From NCBI GenBank assembly GCA_017452525.1, contig JAFTMG010000005.1:49987-113986 (forward strand): DNA of 64,000 bases, read 5' to 3'. Below the pieces are notes generated by a model. The model had not been told where the DNA came from. It saw only the letters and a program-made list of their open reading frames with translations, and did not search any database. Shown here in pieces: positions 45,042 to 52,693 of the stretch (the first letter of the stretch is position 1; the number at the start of each line of letters is the position of its first letter). Both the position numbers and the translations under genes were made by a program. Source of the stretch: Clostridia bacterium. GTDB taxonomy: Bacteria; Bacillota; Clostridia; Oscillospirales; CAG-272.

Positions 45042-46634
45042 ATGAAGAGTTTGCGATATCATCCGCTTGTAAAATTTTTGGCGCTGGTTCTGCTGGTGCT
45101 GTCCTTGGAGGGTACGGCATTTTTTCTGTGGGAAAGCATTGTGAGCCTGAGTGACGGATACTATGTGTCACTTTCGGTGGAGCTGTTTCACTTTCTGTTC
45201 TATTTTCCCGTTTCGCTCTCCTATACCGTTGTTCTCGCGGTGATCGACGTGATGCTTTTGTGCTACCTGTGCAGTGCTGCGGGCAGAAGCGGCAAGGAGG
45301 GGGCGTTGCGGCTGAATTTCTTTTATCGGATTCCGCTGGACCTCTGGCTTTGCTTCGCTTTTTTCGCCTATACCGCTCTGTTTTTTTTCACCTTTGAAGT
45401 GTTCAACTATGAGGTGAGCAGTATTTTCCATGCGGTCGCGTATTATGCTATTTTTTTGATCCCCGCCTGCACGGTGCTTTTTGCCGCAACGCTGATGAAT
45501 ATTACCGTGCGGTTTCGTGCGGGAACGTGGTGGCGGAACAACGCGGTCACCTATGCCGTCTGTCTGTTGTGGCGCGTTCTGCGGTGGTGCCTGAAGCTTG
45601 CCATGCGTGTATGCCGTGCGCTGGGGCGTATTTTGCGCAAAATATGGGGCTTTATTTCCGCCATTCCTTCCGTTCCGCTGGCGGTTCTGTTTATTGCTTC
45701 CATTTTTTTGATGGTCTTGTTCAGCATATGGGTAGGGTCTGCTTTTTGTCTGGTCGTGACCTGCCTGTACGCCGTCTTTGGCATCCTGCTCGGCGCCATT
45801 TTTTCCCGCCGTCTGGAGAAGGGCGCGGAAAGGCTGGCGGAGGGAGATCTGGAGAGCCATGTGGATACCTCCAATCTCTTTGGCGCCTACCGTAAGCATG
45901 CCGAGCATCTGAATCATATCCGTGAGGGGATGAGCAACGCAGTGGAGGCACAGATGCGCAGCGAGCGTATGAAAACCGAGCTGATCACCAACGTCTCTCA
46001 CGACATCAAAACGCCGTTGACCTCGATCATCAATTACGTGGACCTGATGAAAAAGGAGCCGATCGAAAGTGAGACCCTTAAGGGGTATCTGGAAGTCATG
46101 GACCGTCAGTCGACAAGGTTGAAAAAGCTGATCGAGGATCTCATTGAGGTCTCCAAGGCATCTACGGGAAATATTGCCGTGGATGCGGTACCTACCGACG
46201 TCAGCGTGCTGTTGGAGCAGGCAACCGGTGAGTACCGCGAACGGCTGACTGCGGCAGAGCTGACATTTTGTGTCAAGAATGGAGCGCAAGGAAAGCAGAT
46301 CATGGCAGACGGCAAGTTGCTCTGGCGCATTTTCGACAATCTTTTGGGGAATATCTGCAAATATTCACAGCCCGGAACGCGCGTGTATCTGAATGTGGAC
46401 ACACAGGGGGAGGAGCTGGTGATCTCCTTCCGCAACATCTCCCGTTATTCGCTGAATATCACCTCGGAGGAGCTGATGGAGCGGTTTGTACGCGGTGATA
46501 GCTCTCGCCATACGGACGGTAGCGGCTTGGGGCTTTCCATAGCCAAAAATTTGGTGGAATTGCAAAAAGGAAAAATGGAGATCGTCATCGACGGAGACCT
46601 CTTCAAATCCATCGTGACCTTCCCGCTTTGTTGA
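45042..46634 (+). CDS. Sensor histidine kinase with multi-helix input domain
   Basis: A 530-residue kinase. Six membrane helices are spread over residues about 10-260, with only short outside loops, so the signal is likely sensed in or near the membrane. A HAMP-like linker (about 255-300) leads to H320 in NVSHDIKTPLTSI, and the ATPase domain has NLLGNICKYSQPG (N box, with Gly in place of the usual second Asn) and GSGLGLSIAKNLV. The usual G1 motif DxGxG is hard to see: the region between reads SFRNISRYSLNITSEEL, as in some VanS-like kinases. Probably phosphorylates the preceding regulator. Confidence 0.88.
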   Translation: MKSLRYHPLVKFLALVLLVLSLEGTAFFLWESIVSLSDGYYVSLSVELFHFLFYFPVSLSYTVVLAVIDVMLLCYLCSAAGRSGKEGALRLNFFYRIPLDLWLCFAFFAYTALFFFTFEVFNYEVSSIFHAVAYYAIFLIPACTVLFAATLMNITVRFRAGTWWRNNAVTYAVCLLWRVLRWCLKLAMRVCRALGRILRKIWGFISAIPSVPLAVLFIASIFLMVLFSIWVGSAFCLVVTCLYAVFGILLGAIFSRRLEKGAERLAEGDLESHVDTSNLFGAYRKHAEHLNHIREGMSNAVEAQMRSERMKTELITNVSHDIKTPLTSIINYVDLMKKEPIESETLKGYLEVMDRQSTRLKKLIEDLIEVSKASTGNIAVDAVPTDVSVLLEQATGEYRERLTAAELTFCVKNGAQGKQIMADGKLLWRIFDNLLGNICKYSQPGTRVYLNVDTQGEELVISFRNISRYSLNITSEELMERFVRGDSSRHTDGSGLGLSIAKNLVELQKGKMEIVIDGDLFKSIVTFPLC

Positions 46635-46645
46635 TTTTTTCGCTG

Positions 46646-46685
46646 AAATTCCCGCGTCGGATGGTCATGACGCGGGGATTTTTGA
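46646..46685 (+). terminator. Intrinsic terminator of the second two-component operon
   Basis: AAATTCCCGCGTC pairs with GACGCGGGGATTT and is followed by T residues. Confidence 0.85.
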
Positions 46686-46816
46686 CTTTTATATGTAATT
46701 TTAACAAAACAGATTGGTTTGTGATCGCTGCGTGATGGTTTTTGCCGAAATGTGACGGTTGTGCAAATTTGCCAATACCCTCAAGCAACATGCCATAAAA
46801 ATCGGGGAGTTGGATA

Positions 46817-46845
46817 TTGACTTTTTTTGACGAATATAATAAAAT
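46817..46845 (+). promoter_or_regulatory. Promoter for xpt
   Basis: TTGACT (46817-46822), 17-base spacer, TAAAAT (46840-46845). The leader is only about 50 bases; I see no purine riboswitch core in it. Confidence 0.6.
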
Positions 46846-46904
46846 AGAGGTGTATTTTTGTATGATATCTGCCGGTAACCAATGGATGAGGGGCGTAAGA
46901 AGAT

Positions 46905-47477
46905 ATGAAAGCATTGCAGGAAAAGATTCTGAAGGAAGGCAAGGTCTTGCCGGGGAATGTGCTGAAGGTCAGTCATTTTCTGAACCACCAGCTGGATGTG
47001 GATTTTCTGATGGAGATGGGAAAGGAGATCGCTGCCCGCTTTGAGGGGGCAGGCGTCAACAAGATCCTGACCATTGAGGCATCCGGAATCGCGCTTGCCG
47101 TTGCTACCGCGGCGCATATGCATGTGCCGGTGCTCTTTGCCAAGAAGAGTGCATCCAGCAACATGTCTTCGGGAAAGCTGGTCACACAGGTCGCATCCTA
47201 CACACATCATAAGGTATATAACGTCGTCGTCAGCAGCGATCTTTTGACGGAGAAGGACCGCGTGCTGATCATCGATGATTTTCTTGCCTGCGGCAATGCC
47301 GTGGTCGGTCTGATCGATCTGGTCCATCAGGCACACGCGGAGGTCGTGGGTGTTTCTGCTGCCATTGAGAAGGGCTATCAGGGCGGCGGCGATAAGTTGC
47401 GCGAGGAGAATATCCGCGTGGAATCCCTCGCCATTATTGAAGAATTGTCAGAGCAGGGGATCCGCTTCCGCAATTGA
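46905..47477 (+). CDS. xpt: Xanthine phosphoribosyltransferase
   Basis: Converts xanthine and PRPP to XMP for purine salvage. The 190-residue protein is full length, with the N-terminal LPGNVLKVSHFLNHQLDV, the substrate loop EASGIALAV, KKSASSNM, and the PRPP-binding signature VLIIDDFLACGNAV. Start ATG 46905 is preceded by a weak site (GAAG). It stands just before a BmpA-type nucleoside importer, which would supply nucleosides or bases for this enzyme. Confidence 0.95.
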   Translation: MKALQEKILKEGKVLPGNVLKVSHFLNHQLDVDFLMEMGKEIAARFEGAGVNKILTIEASGIALAVATAAHMHVPVLFAKKSASSNMSSGKLVTQVASYTHHKVYNVVVSSDLLTEKDRVLIIDDFLACGNAVVGLIDLVHQAHAEVVGVSAAIEKGYQGGGDKLREENIRVESLAIIEELSEQGIRFRN

Positions 47478-47486
47478 TTTTCTTTG

Positions 47487-47505
47487 TATGTAATTTATTT
47501 ACATA
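47487..47505. promoter_or_regulatory. Palindrome between xpt and the importer genes
   Basis: TATGTAA, five bases, TTACATA: perfect 7-bp arms, ten bases past the xpt stop and 35 bases before the lipoprotein ATG. Possible operator. Confidence 0.45.
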
Positions 47506-47539
47506 AAAATTTTTTAACCGATAAGGTTAGGAGGACTTT

Positions 47540-48769
47540 ATGAAGAAAGTTTTGTCTCTGATTTTGGCTGTCACGATGCTGATCGGCTGCTGTGCTATGC
47601 TCGCAGGCTGCGGTAACTCCGGTGACGACGGTTTCAAGATTGGCGTCATTCTGATCGGTGACGAGAACGAGGGTTACACCTATTCTCACATCAAGGGCAT
47701 CCGCGAGGCTGCTGAATCTCTCGGCGTTAAGGATGAGCAGATCATCTGGAAGTACACCGTCGGCGAGGACGAAAAGTGCTACGACGCTGCTGTTGACCTG
47801 GTAGAGTCCGGTTGTACCGTGATCTTCTCCAACAGCTACGGTCATCAGTCTCACATGCAGAAGGCTGCATCTGAGTACCCCGAGATCCAGTTCGTCGCTT
47901 GCACCGGTGATACCGCTGCGATCTCCGGTCTGGACAACTTCTCCAACGCATTCACCTTTGTTTACGAGTCCCGTTTCGTATCCGGTGTTGTTGCCGGTAT
48001 GAAGATCAAGGAGCTGGTTGAGGCAGGCAAGCTGACCGATGCCAACTACGACGCAAACGGCAACGTAAAGATGGGTTACGTCGGCGCATACCCCTACGCA
48101 GAGGTTGTTTCCGGCTACACCGCATTCTTCCTTGGCGCAAAGTCTGTTTATGACAAGATCTCCATGGAAGTTCAGTACACCAACTCCTGGTTCGATATCA
48201 CCGCAGAAGCTACCGCAGCTGAGGCTCTTGCCGCTCGCGGTGCCGTGGTCATCTGCCAGCACGCTGACTCCACCGGTGCTCCCTCCGCTGTTCAGGCGCT
48301 CCACAAGAACGGTCAGGTCGTTTACTCCGTTGGTTACAACGTGGACATGCTCTCCGTTGCTCCCGACGTTGCTCTGACCTCCGCTACCAACAACTGGGGT
48401 GTTTACTACACCTACGCCATCAAGGCTGCCATGAACGGTGAGAAGATCGCCACCAACTGGGCTGAGGGCTACAAGACTGGTGCCGTTTGCATCACCGCTC
48501 TGGGCTCCGCTTGCGCTGCAGGTACCGCTGAGAAGGTTGCTGAGGTTGAGGCTGCTCTGAAGGCAGGCACTCTGCACGTATTCGATACCTCCAAGTTCAC
48601 CGTAGAGGGTAAGCAGGTCACTTCTTGCATCGTTGACCTGGACGGTAACTTCGCAAACACCGACCCCGCTGACAAGGAAGCTGTCTGGGACGGTTACTTC
48701 CACGAGTCTGAGCTGAGAAGTGCTCCTTCCTTCTCGCTGATCATCGATGGCATTACTCCTCTGAACTAA
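47540..48769 (+). CDS. BMP-family nucleoside-binding lipoprotein
   Basis: A 409-residue surface lipoprotein: signal peptide with lipobox LAG-C24, then a two-lobed Bmp fold (FKIGVILIGDENEGYTYSH, VIFSNSYGH, KMGYVGAYPYAEVVSGY, VYSVGYNVDM). Related proteins (BmpA, PnrA, YufN) bind purine or other nucleosides for an ABC importer. Codon use is visibly biased to GCT, GTT, TTC, AAG and CTG compared with neighbours, suggesting high expression. AGGAGG lies before the ATG. A hairpin separates it from the ATPase gene. Confidence 0.92.
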   Translation: MKKVLSLILAVTMLIGCCAMLAGCGNSGDDGFKIGVILIGDENEGYTYSHIKGIREAAESLGVKDEQIIWKYTVGEDEKCYDAAVDLVESGCTVIFSNSYGHQSHMQKAASEYPEIQFVACTGDTAAISGLDNFSNAFTFVYESRFVSGVVAGMKIKELVEAGKLTDANYDANGNVKMGYVGAYPYAEVVSGYTAFFLGAKSVYDKISMEVQYTNSWFDITAEATAAEALAARGAVVICQHADSTGAPSAVQALHKNGQVVYSVGYNVDMLSVAPDVALTSATNNWGVYYTYAIKAAMNGEKIATNWAEGYKTGAVCITALGSACAAGTAEKVAEVEAALKAGTLHVFDTSKFTVEGKQVTSCIVDLDGNFANTDPADKEAVWDGYFHESELRSAPSFSLIIDGITPLN

Positions 48770-48792
48770 TGTCTGATTGAAACCGAATCAAA

Positions 48793-48837
48793 GGGCTGTC
48801 TCACCTGCAGGTGAGACAGCCCGATTTGGGATTTTTT
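48793..48837 (+). terminator. Hairpin after the nucleoside-binding protein gene
   Basis: Perfect 13-bp stem GGGCTGTCTCACC with its complement and a TGCA loop, nine bases later six T residues. It is probably a partial terminator or 3' stabiliser that raises binding-protein mRNA over that of the transporter genes. Confidence 0.75.
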
Positions 48838-48916
48838 ATATATGTCCGTTACCTCGGCACGACGGGGAACGGATACCGATAAAGTACAAACAAGAGAAAG
48901 GGATAGGTGACCCGAT

Positions 48917-50458
48917 TTGGAAAAAGCGAGTGCCATTCAACTCCGAGCCATAACCAAAACATTCGGCTCTGTTGTCGCGAACCGTGATGTCAATCTGGAT
49001 ATCCGTTACGGCGAAATCTTGTCGCTTCTCGGCGAAAACGGTAGTGGAAAAACCACGCTTATGAATATGATCGCCGGCATTTACTACCCCGATTCCGGAC
49101 AGATCTTTGTCAACGGAGAGGAAGTAGCCATTCGTTCCCCGAAGGATGCGCTGAATCTGAAGATCGGTATGATCCATCAGCACTTCAAGCTGGTCGACGT
49201 CTTTACCGCCGCAGAAAACGTAGCCTTGGGTCTGGATGAAAAGGGAAAGTTCGATATTCGCACCGTAGCACAGAAGGTGCGTGAGATCTGCCAGAAATAT
49301 GGGTTTGATATCGATCCCGATCAAAAGGTATATAACATGACGGTCTCCCAGAAGCAAACGCTGGAGATCATCAAGGTGCTCTACCGCGGCGCGGATATCC
49401 TGATTTTGGACGAGCCTACCGCCGTGCTGACGCTGGTGGAGGCAGGCAAGCTCTTCCGCGTGTTGCGCAATATGCGCGCGGACGGCAAGGCTATCGTCAT
49501 TATCACACATAAACTCAATGAGGTGTTGGATATTTCCGACCGCGTTTCCATTCTGCGACACGGCGAATATATCGGCACCGTGGAGACCAGAGATGCCACC
49601 GAGCTTTCCCTGACGGAAATGATGGTGGGCAAGAAGGTCTCGCTGAACATCGATCGTCCCCGCGCGGAGAAGATCGAGAAGAAGCTGAGCGTAGAGCATC
49701 TGACCGTCACCGACCGCAACGGCATCAAGCTGCTGGACGATGTGAATTTCGAAGCCTTCGGCGGCGAGATCCTTGGCATTGCGGGCATTTCCGGATGCGG
49801 ACAGAAGCAGCTATTGGAAGCCATTGCGGGTCTTCAGCTTGCCGATGAGGGCAGCAGCATTATGTTCTTCCCGGAAGACGGGGGAGAGAAGCAGCTGCTC
49901 GGTAAGACTCCGAGACAGATCCGCGAGTTCGGTGTAGCTCTCTCCTTTGTCCCCGAGGACCGACTCGGCATGGGTCTGGTCGGATCGATGGGTATGGCAG
50001 AGAATATGATGCTCAAGGATTATGACCGCGGTCATTCCTTCTTCACCGAGCGTAAGCGTCCCCGTCAGCTTGCCGAGCAGATCAAGGCGGAGTTGGAGGT
50101 GGTGACCCCAGGTATTCAGACGCCCGTGCGCCGTCTGTCGGGCGGTAACGTGCAGAAGGTCCTGGTTGGCCGTGAGATCGCGGCACATCCTACCGTGTTG
50201 ATGACGGCGTATGCCGTGCGCGGTCTGGATATCAATACGTCCTACACCATCTATCATCTGCTGAACGAGCAGAAGATGAAGGGTGTTGCCGTTATTTTCG
50301 TCGGCGAGGATCTGGACGTGCTTTTGGAGCTGAGTGACCGTATTCTGGTCCTCTGCGGCGGTAAGATCACGGGTATTGTAGACGGACGCTCTGCCACCAA
50401 GGAGCAGGTTGGTATGATGATGACAGGACAAAATCCGGTTTTGGGAGGTAACGCATGA
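48917..50458 (+). CDS. Nucleoside ABC transporter ATPase, two nucleotide-binding domains
   Basis: A 513-residue YufO/NupO-type ATPase. Domain 1 (about residues 5-235) has Walker A GENGSGKTT and Walker B ILILDEPTAVLT, but the ABC signature region reads NMTVSQKQTLEI, without the usual LSVG. Domain 2 (about 255-500) has GISGCGQKQLLEAIAG in the Walker A position, the signature LSGGNVQKVL, and VLMTAYAVRGLD where relatives have AAQPTRGLD. Start is TTG 48917 after AGGTGA. It overlaps the first permease gene by four bases (ATGA). Confidence 0.92.
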   Translation: MEKASAIQLRAITKTFGSVVANRDVNLDIRYGEILSLLGENGSGKTTLMNMIAGIYYPDSGQIFVNGEEVAIRSPKDALNLKIGMIHQHFKLVDVFTAAENVALGLDEKGKFDIRTVAQKVREICQKYGFDIDPDQKVYNMTVSQKQTLEIIKVLYRGADILILDEPTAVLTLVEAGKLFRVLRNMRADGKAIVIITHKLNEVLDISDRVSILRHGEYIGTVETRDATELSLTEMMVGKKVSLNIDRPRAEKIEKKLSVEHLTVTDRNGIKLLDDVNFEAFGGEILGIAGISGCGQKQLLEAIAGLQLADEGSSIMFFPEDGGEKQLLGKTPRQIREFGVALSFVPEDRLGMGLVGSMGMAENMMLKDYDRGHSFFTERKRPRQLAEQIKAELEVVTPGIQTPVRRLSGGNVQKVLVGREIAAHPTVLMTAYAVRGLDINTSYTIYHLLNEQKMKGVAVIFVGEDLDVLLELSDRILVLCGGKITGIVDGRSATKEQVGMMMTGQNPVLGGNA

Positions 50459-51579
50459 GCACGCAATCTGTACATGTAGAGAGAGAACCTCTTGTCCGTA
50501 TGGTTAAGCGAGACGGTATCTCCAATCAAAAGGCGTGGCTGATCCGCGGTATTTCGCTGGGCAGCGCGCTGGTGGTCTGCGCATTGCTGATCTTTATGCT
50601 GACCAAGCTAAATCCCTTGAAGGTCTATTCCTCTATGTTTGAGGGTGCGTTGGGTACCCCCCGCCGCACGTGGGTCACCCTGCGTGATACCATGATGCTT
50701 TTGTGTATCAGTATCGGTCTGGCACCCGCATTCAAGATGCGATTCTGGAATATCGGTGCCGAGGGTCAGGTGCTGATCGGCGGCGTTGCCACGGCGGCTT
50801 GTATGATCTATCTGGGTGGCAAGGTGCCTACGCCCGTGCTGTTTCTGGTCATGGTGCTGGCGTCCACGCTTTCCGGTGCCGTCTGGGGCTTGGTTCCCGC
50901 CATCTTCAAGGCAAAGTGGAACACCAATGAGACGCTGTTCACCCTGATGATGAACTACGTTGCCATTCAGATCACCTCGTATTGCGTTGCGCTTTGGGAG
51001 AATCCCTTCGGTTCCAACTCGGTCGGTATCATACATCCGAACACCGAATGGGGCTGGTTCCCGAAGATCTTCGGGCAGCAGTATCTGCTGAACGTGATCA
51101 TTGTTATGGGACTTACCGTGGCAATGTACGTCTATTTGAAATACACCAAGCACGGCTATGAGATCTCGGTGGTCGGTGAGTCGGAAAACACCGCGCGCTA
51201 CGCCGGTATCAGCGTTCGCAAGGTCATTCTGCGCACCATGGCGATCTCCAGCGGTATCTGCGGTCTGGCTGGCTTTATTGCCGTCAGCGGCGCGTCTCAC
51301 ACCATTTCGGTCAATACAGCAGACGGCCGTGGCTTTACCGCCATCATCGTTGCATGGCTGTCCAAATTCAATGCCGTAGTCATGGTCCTGTTCTCCTTCC
51401 TCCTTGTTTTCCTGGATAAGGGCGCGGTGGAGATCGCCTCCAAATACGGTCTGAACGAATACGCCTCCGAGATCATTGAGGGTATCATCCTGTTCTTTAT
51501 TCTCGGTAGTGAGTTCTTCATCAATTACCGCCTGATCTTCCGTCACGCGGGCAAGAAGGATAAGAAGGAGGTCGCTTGA
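50455..51579 (+). CDS. Nucleoside ABC transporter permease 1 (YufP/NupP-like)
   Basis: A 374-residue permease of the BPD_transp_2 type with about nine to ten helices. Recognisable elements are FKMRFWNIGAEGQVLIGG near the start, the coupling segment YEISVVGESENTARYAGI, and the final helices before a Lys-rich tail. Its ATG overlaps the ATPase stop codon. Paired with the next gene as the heteromeric membrane channel. Confidence 0.93.
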   Translation: MSTQSVHVEREPLVRMVKRDGISNQKAWLIRGISLGSALVVCALLIFMLTKLNPLKVYSSMFEGALGTPRRTWVTLRDTMMLLCISIGLAPAFKMRFWNIGAEGQVLIGGVATAACMIYLGGKVPTPVLFLVMVLASTLSGAVWGLVPAIFKAKWNTNETLFTLMMNYVAIQITSYCVALWENPFGSNSVGIIHPNTEWGWFPKIFGQQYLLNVIIVMGLTVAMYVYLKYTKHGYEISVVGESENTARYAGISVRKVILRTMAISSGICGLAGFIAVSGASHTISVNTADGRGFTAIIVAWLSKFNAVVMVLFSFLLVFLDKGAVEIASKYGLNEYASEIIEGIILFFILGSEFFINYRLIFRHAGKKDKKEVA

Positions 51580-51580
51580 T

Positions 51581-52564
51581 ATGGAACAATTGATTGCTTT
51601 GATCAAAAGCTCGGTCGTATTCGGTACCGTCATCATGTACGGCTGTATCGGCGAGACTCTGACCGAGAAATCGGGTAACCTGAACCTCGGTGTTCCCGGC
51701 ATTATGTATCTGGGCGGTATCTCCAGCCTGATCGGCGTCTTCTTCTATGAGCGTGCCGTGGAAACACCCAATGCGATCCTCTGTCTGCTGATCGCCCTGA
51801 TCAGCGGCTTTGGTGCCGCGGCGCTGGGCGGCCTGTTGTATAGCTTCCTGACTATCACCCTGCGTGCCAATCAGAACGTAACCGGTCTGACGCTGACCAT
51901 ATTCGGTTCCGGCATCGCCAACTTCTTTGGCGGCTCGCTGAATAAGCTTGCCGGCGGTGTCGGTCAGATCTCCGTTTCCGCTACCAGTGCGGCGTTCCGC
52001 ACCCAGATCCCCTTCCTCTCCGAGTGGGGACCGATCGGCAGAATGCTCTTCTCCTACGGCTTTATGGTGTATCTTGCCATTGCCATTGCGGTGATCATGC
52101 ATTGGTATCTCATGCGCACCCGCGGCGGTCTGAATCTCCGCGCGGTCGGTGAGAATCCCGCAACTGCCGACGCGATGGGCATCAACGTGACTCGCAAGAA
52201 GTATCTTGCCACCTGCATCGGTGCCGGTATTTCCGGTCTCGGCGGCGTCTATTACGTGATGGACTATATCAAGGGTACATGGGCAAATGACGGCTCTATT
52301 GAAAAGCTCGGCTGGCTCGCCGTGGCGCTGGTCATCTTCACCACGTGGAAATCCGTCAACGCCATTTGGGGCGCGTATCTGTTCGGCGTGCTGTATTGGA
52401 TGTATTTCTACATCCCCAATCTCACCCGTTCCTCTCAGGAGCTCTTCAAGTGTCTGCCGTATATCGTCACCATCCTGGTGCTGATCATTTCCAGCACACG
52501 TAAGAAGAAGGAGCAGCAGGCTCCCGCGCATTTGGGTCTGTCGTACTTCCGCGAGGATCGCTGA
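51581..52564 (+). CDS. Nucleoside ABC transporter permease 2 (YufQ/NupQ-like)
   Basis: A 327-residue permease with about nine helices, beginning after GAGACTLTEKSGNLNLGVPGI-type text (here CIGETLTEKSGNLNLGV), with LRAVGENPATADAMGINV as the coupling element. It starts one base after the stop of the first permease gene and is followed by a terminator, ending the transporter operon. Confidence 0.93.
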   Translation: MEQLIALIKSSVVFGTVIMYGCIGETLTEKSGNLNLGVPGIMYLGGISSLIGVFFYERAVETPNAILCLLIALISGFGAAALGGLLYSFLTITLRANQNVTGLTLTIFGSGIANFFGGSLNKLAGGVGQISVSATSAAFRTQIPFLSEWGPIGRMLFSYGFMVYLAIAIAVIMHWYLMRTRGGLNLRAVGENPATADAMGINVTRKKYLATCIGAGISGLGGVYYVMDYIKGTWANDGSIEKLGWLAVALVIFTTWKSVNAIWGAYLFGVLYWMYFYIPNLTRSSQELFKCLPYIVTILVLIISSTRKKKEQQAPAHLGLSYFREDR

Positions 52565-52569
52565 CTTTG

Positions 52570-52607
52570 AAAAAAGGGTCGTTTCCGTGTTCGGAGCGAC
52601 CCTTTTG
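52570..52607 (+). terminator. Intrinsic terminator of the nucleoside importer operon
   Basis: AAAAGGGTCG and CGACCCTTTT with an inner CCG/CGG pair. Confidence 0.85.
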
Positions 52608-52627
52608 AATTTGTTTTCAAAAAGGAC

Positions 52628-52656
52628 TTGAAAGAACGCGCAAAACAAGGTATAAT
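52628..52656 (+). promoter_or_regulatory. Promoter for topoisomerase III
   Basis: TTGAAA (52628-52633), 17-base spacer, TATAAT (52651-52656). Confidence 0.75.
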
Positions 52657-52693
52657 ATATAAGTTAAGTTTCTAAACGGAAAGGGGAGAGCAA

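Noticed and set aside
46846..46904. Purine riboswitch upstream of xpt
   Set aside because: The leader is too short and lacks the conserved loop and junction sequences of the guanine/adenine aptamer.
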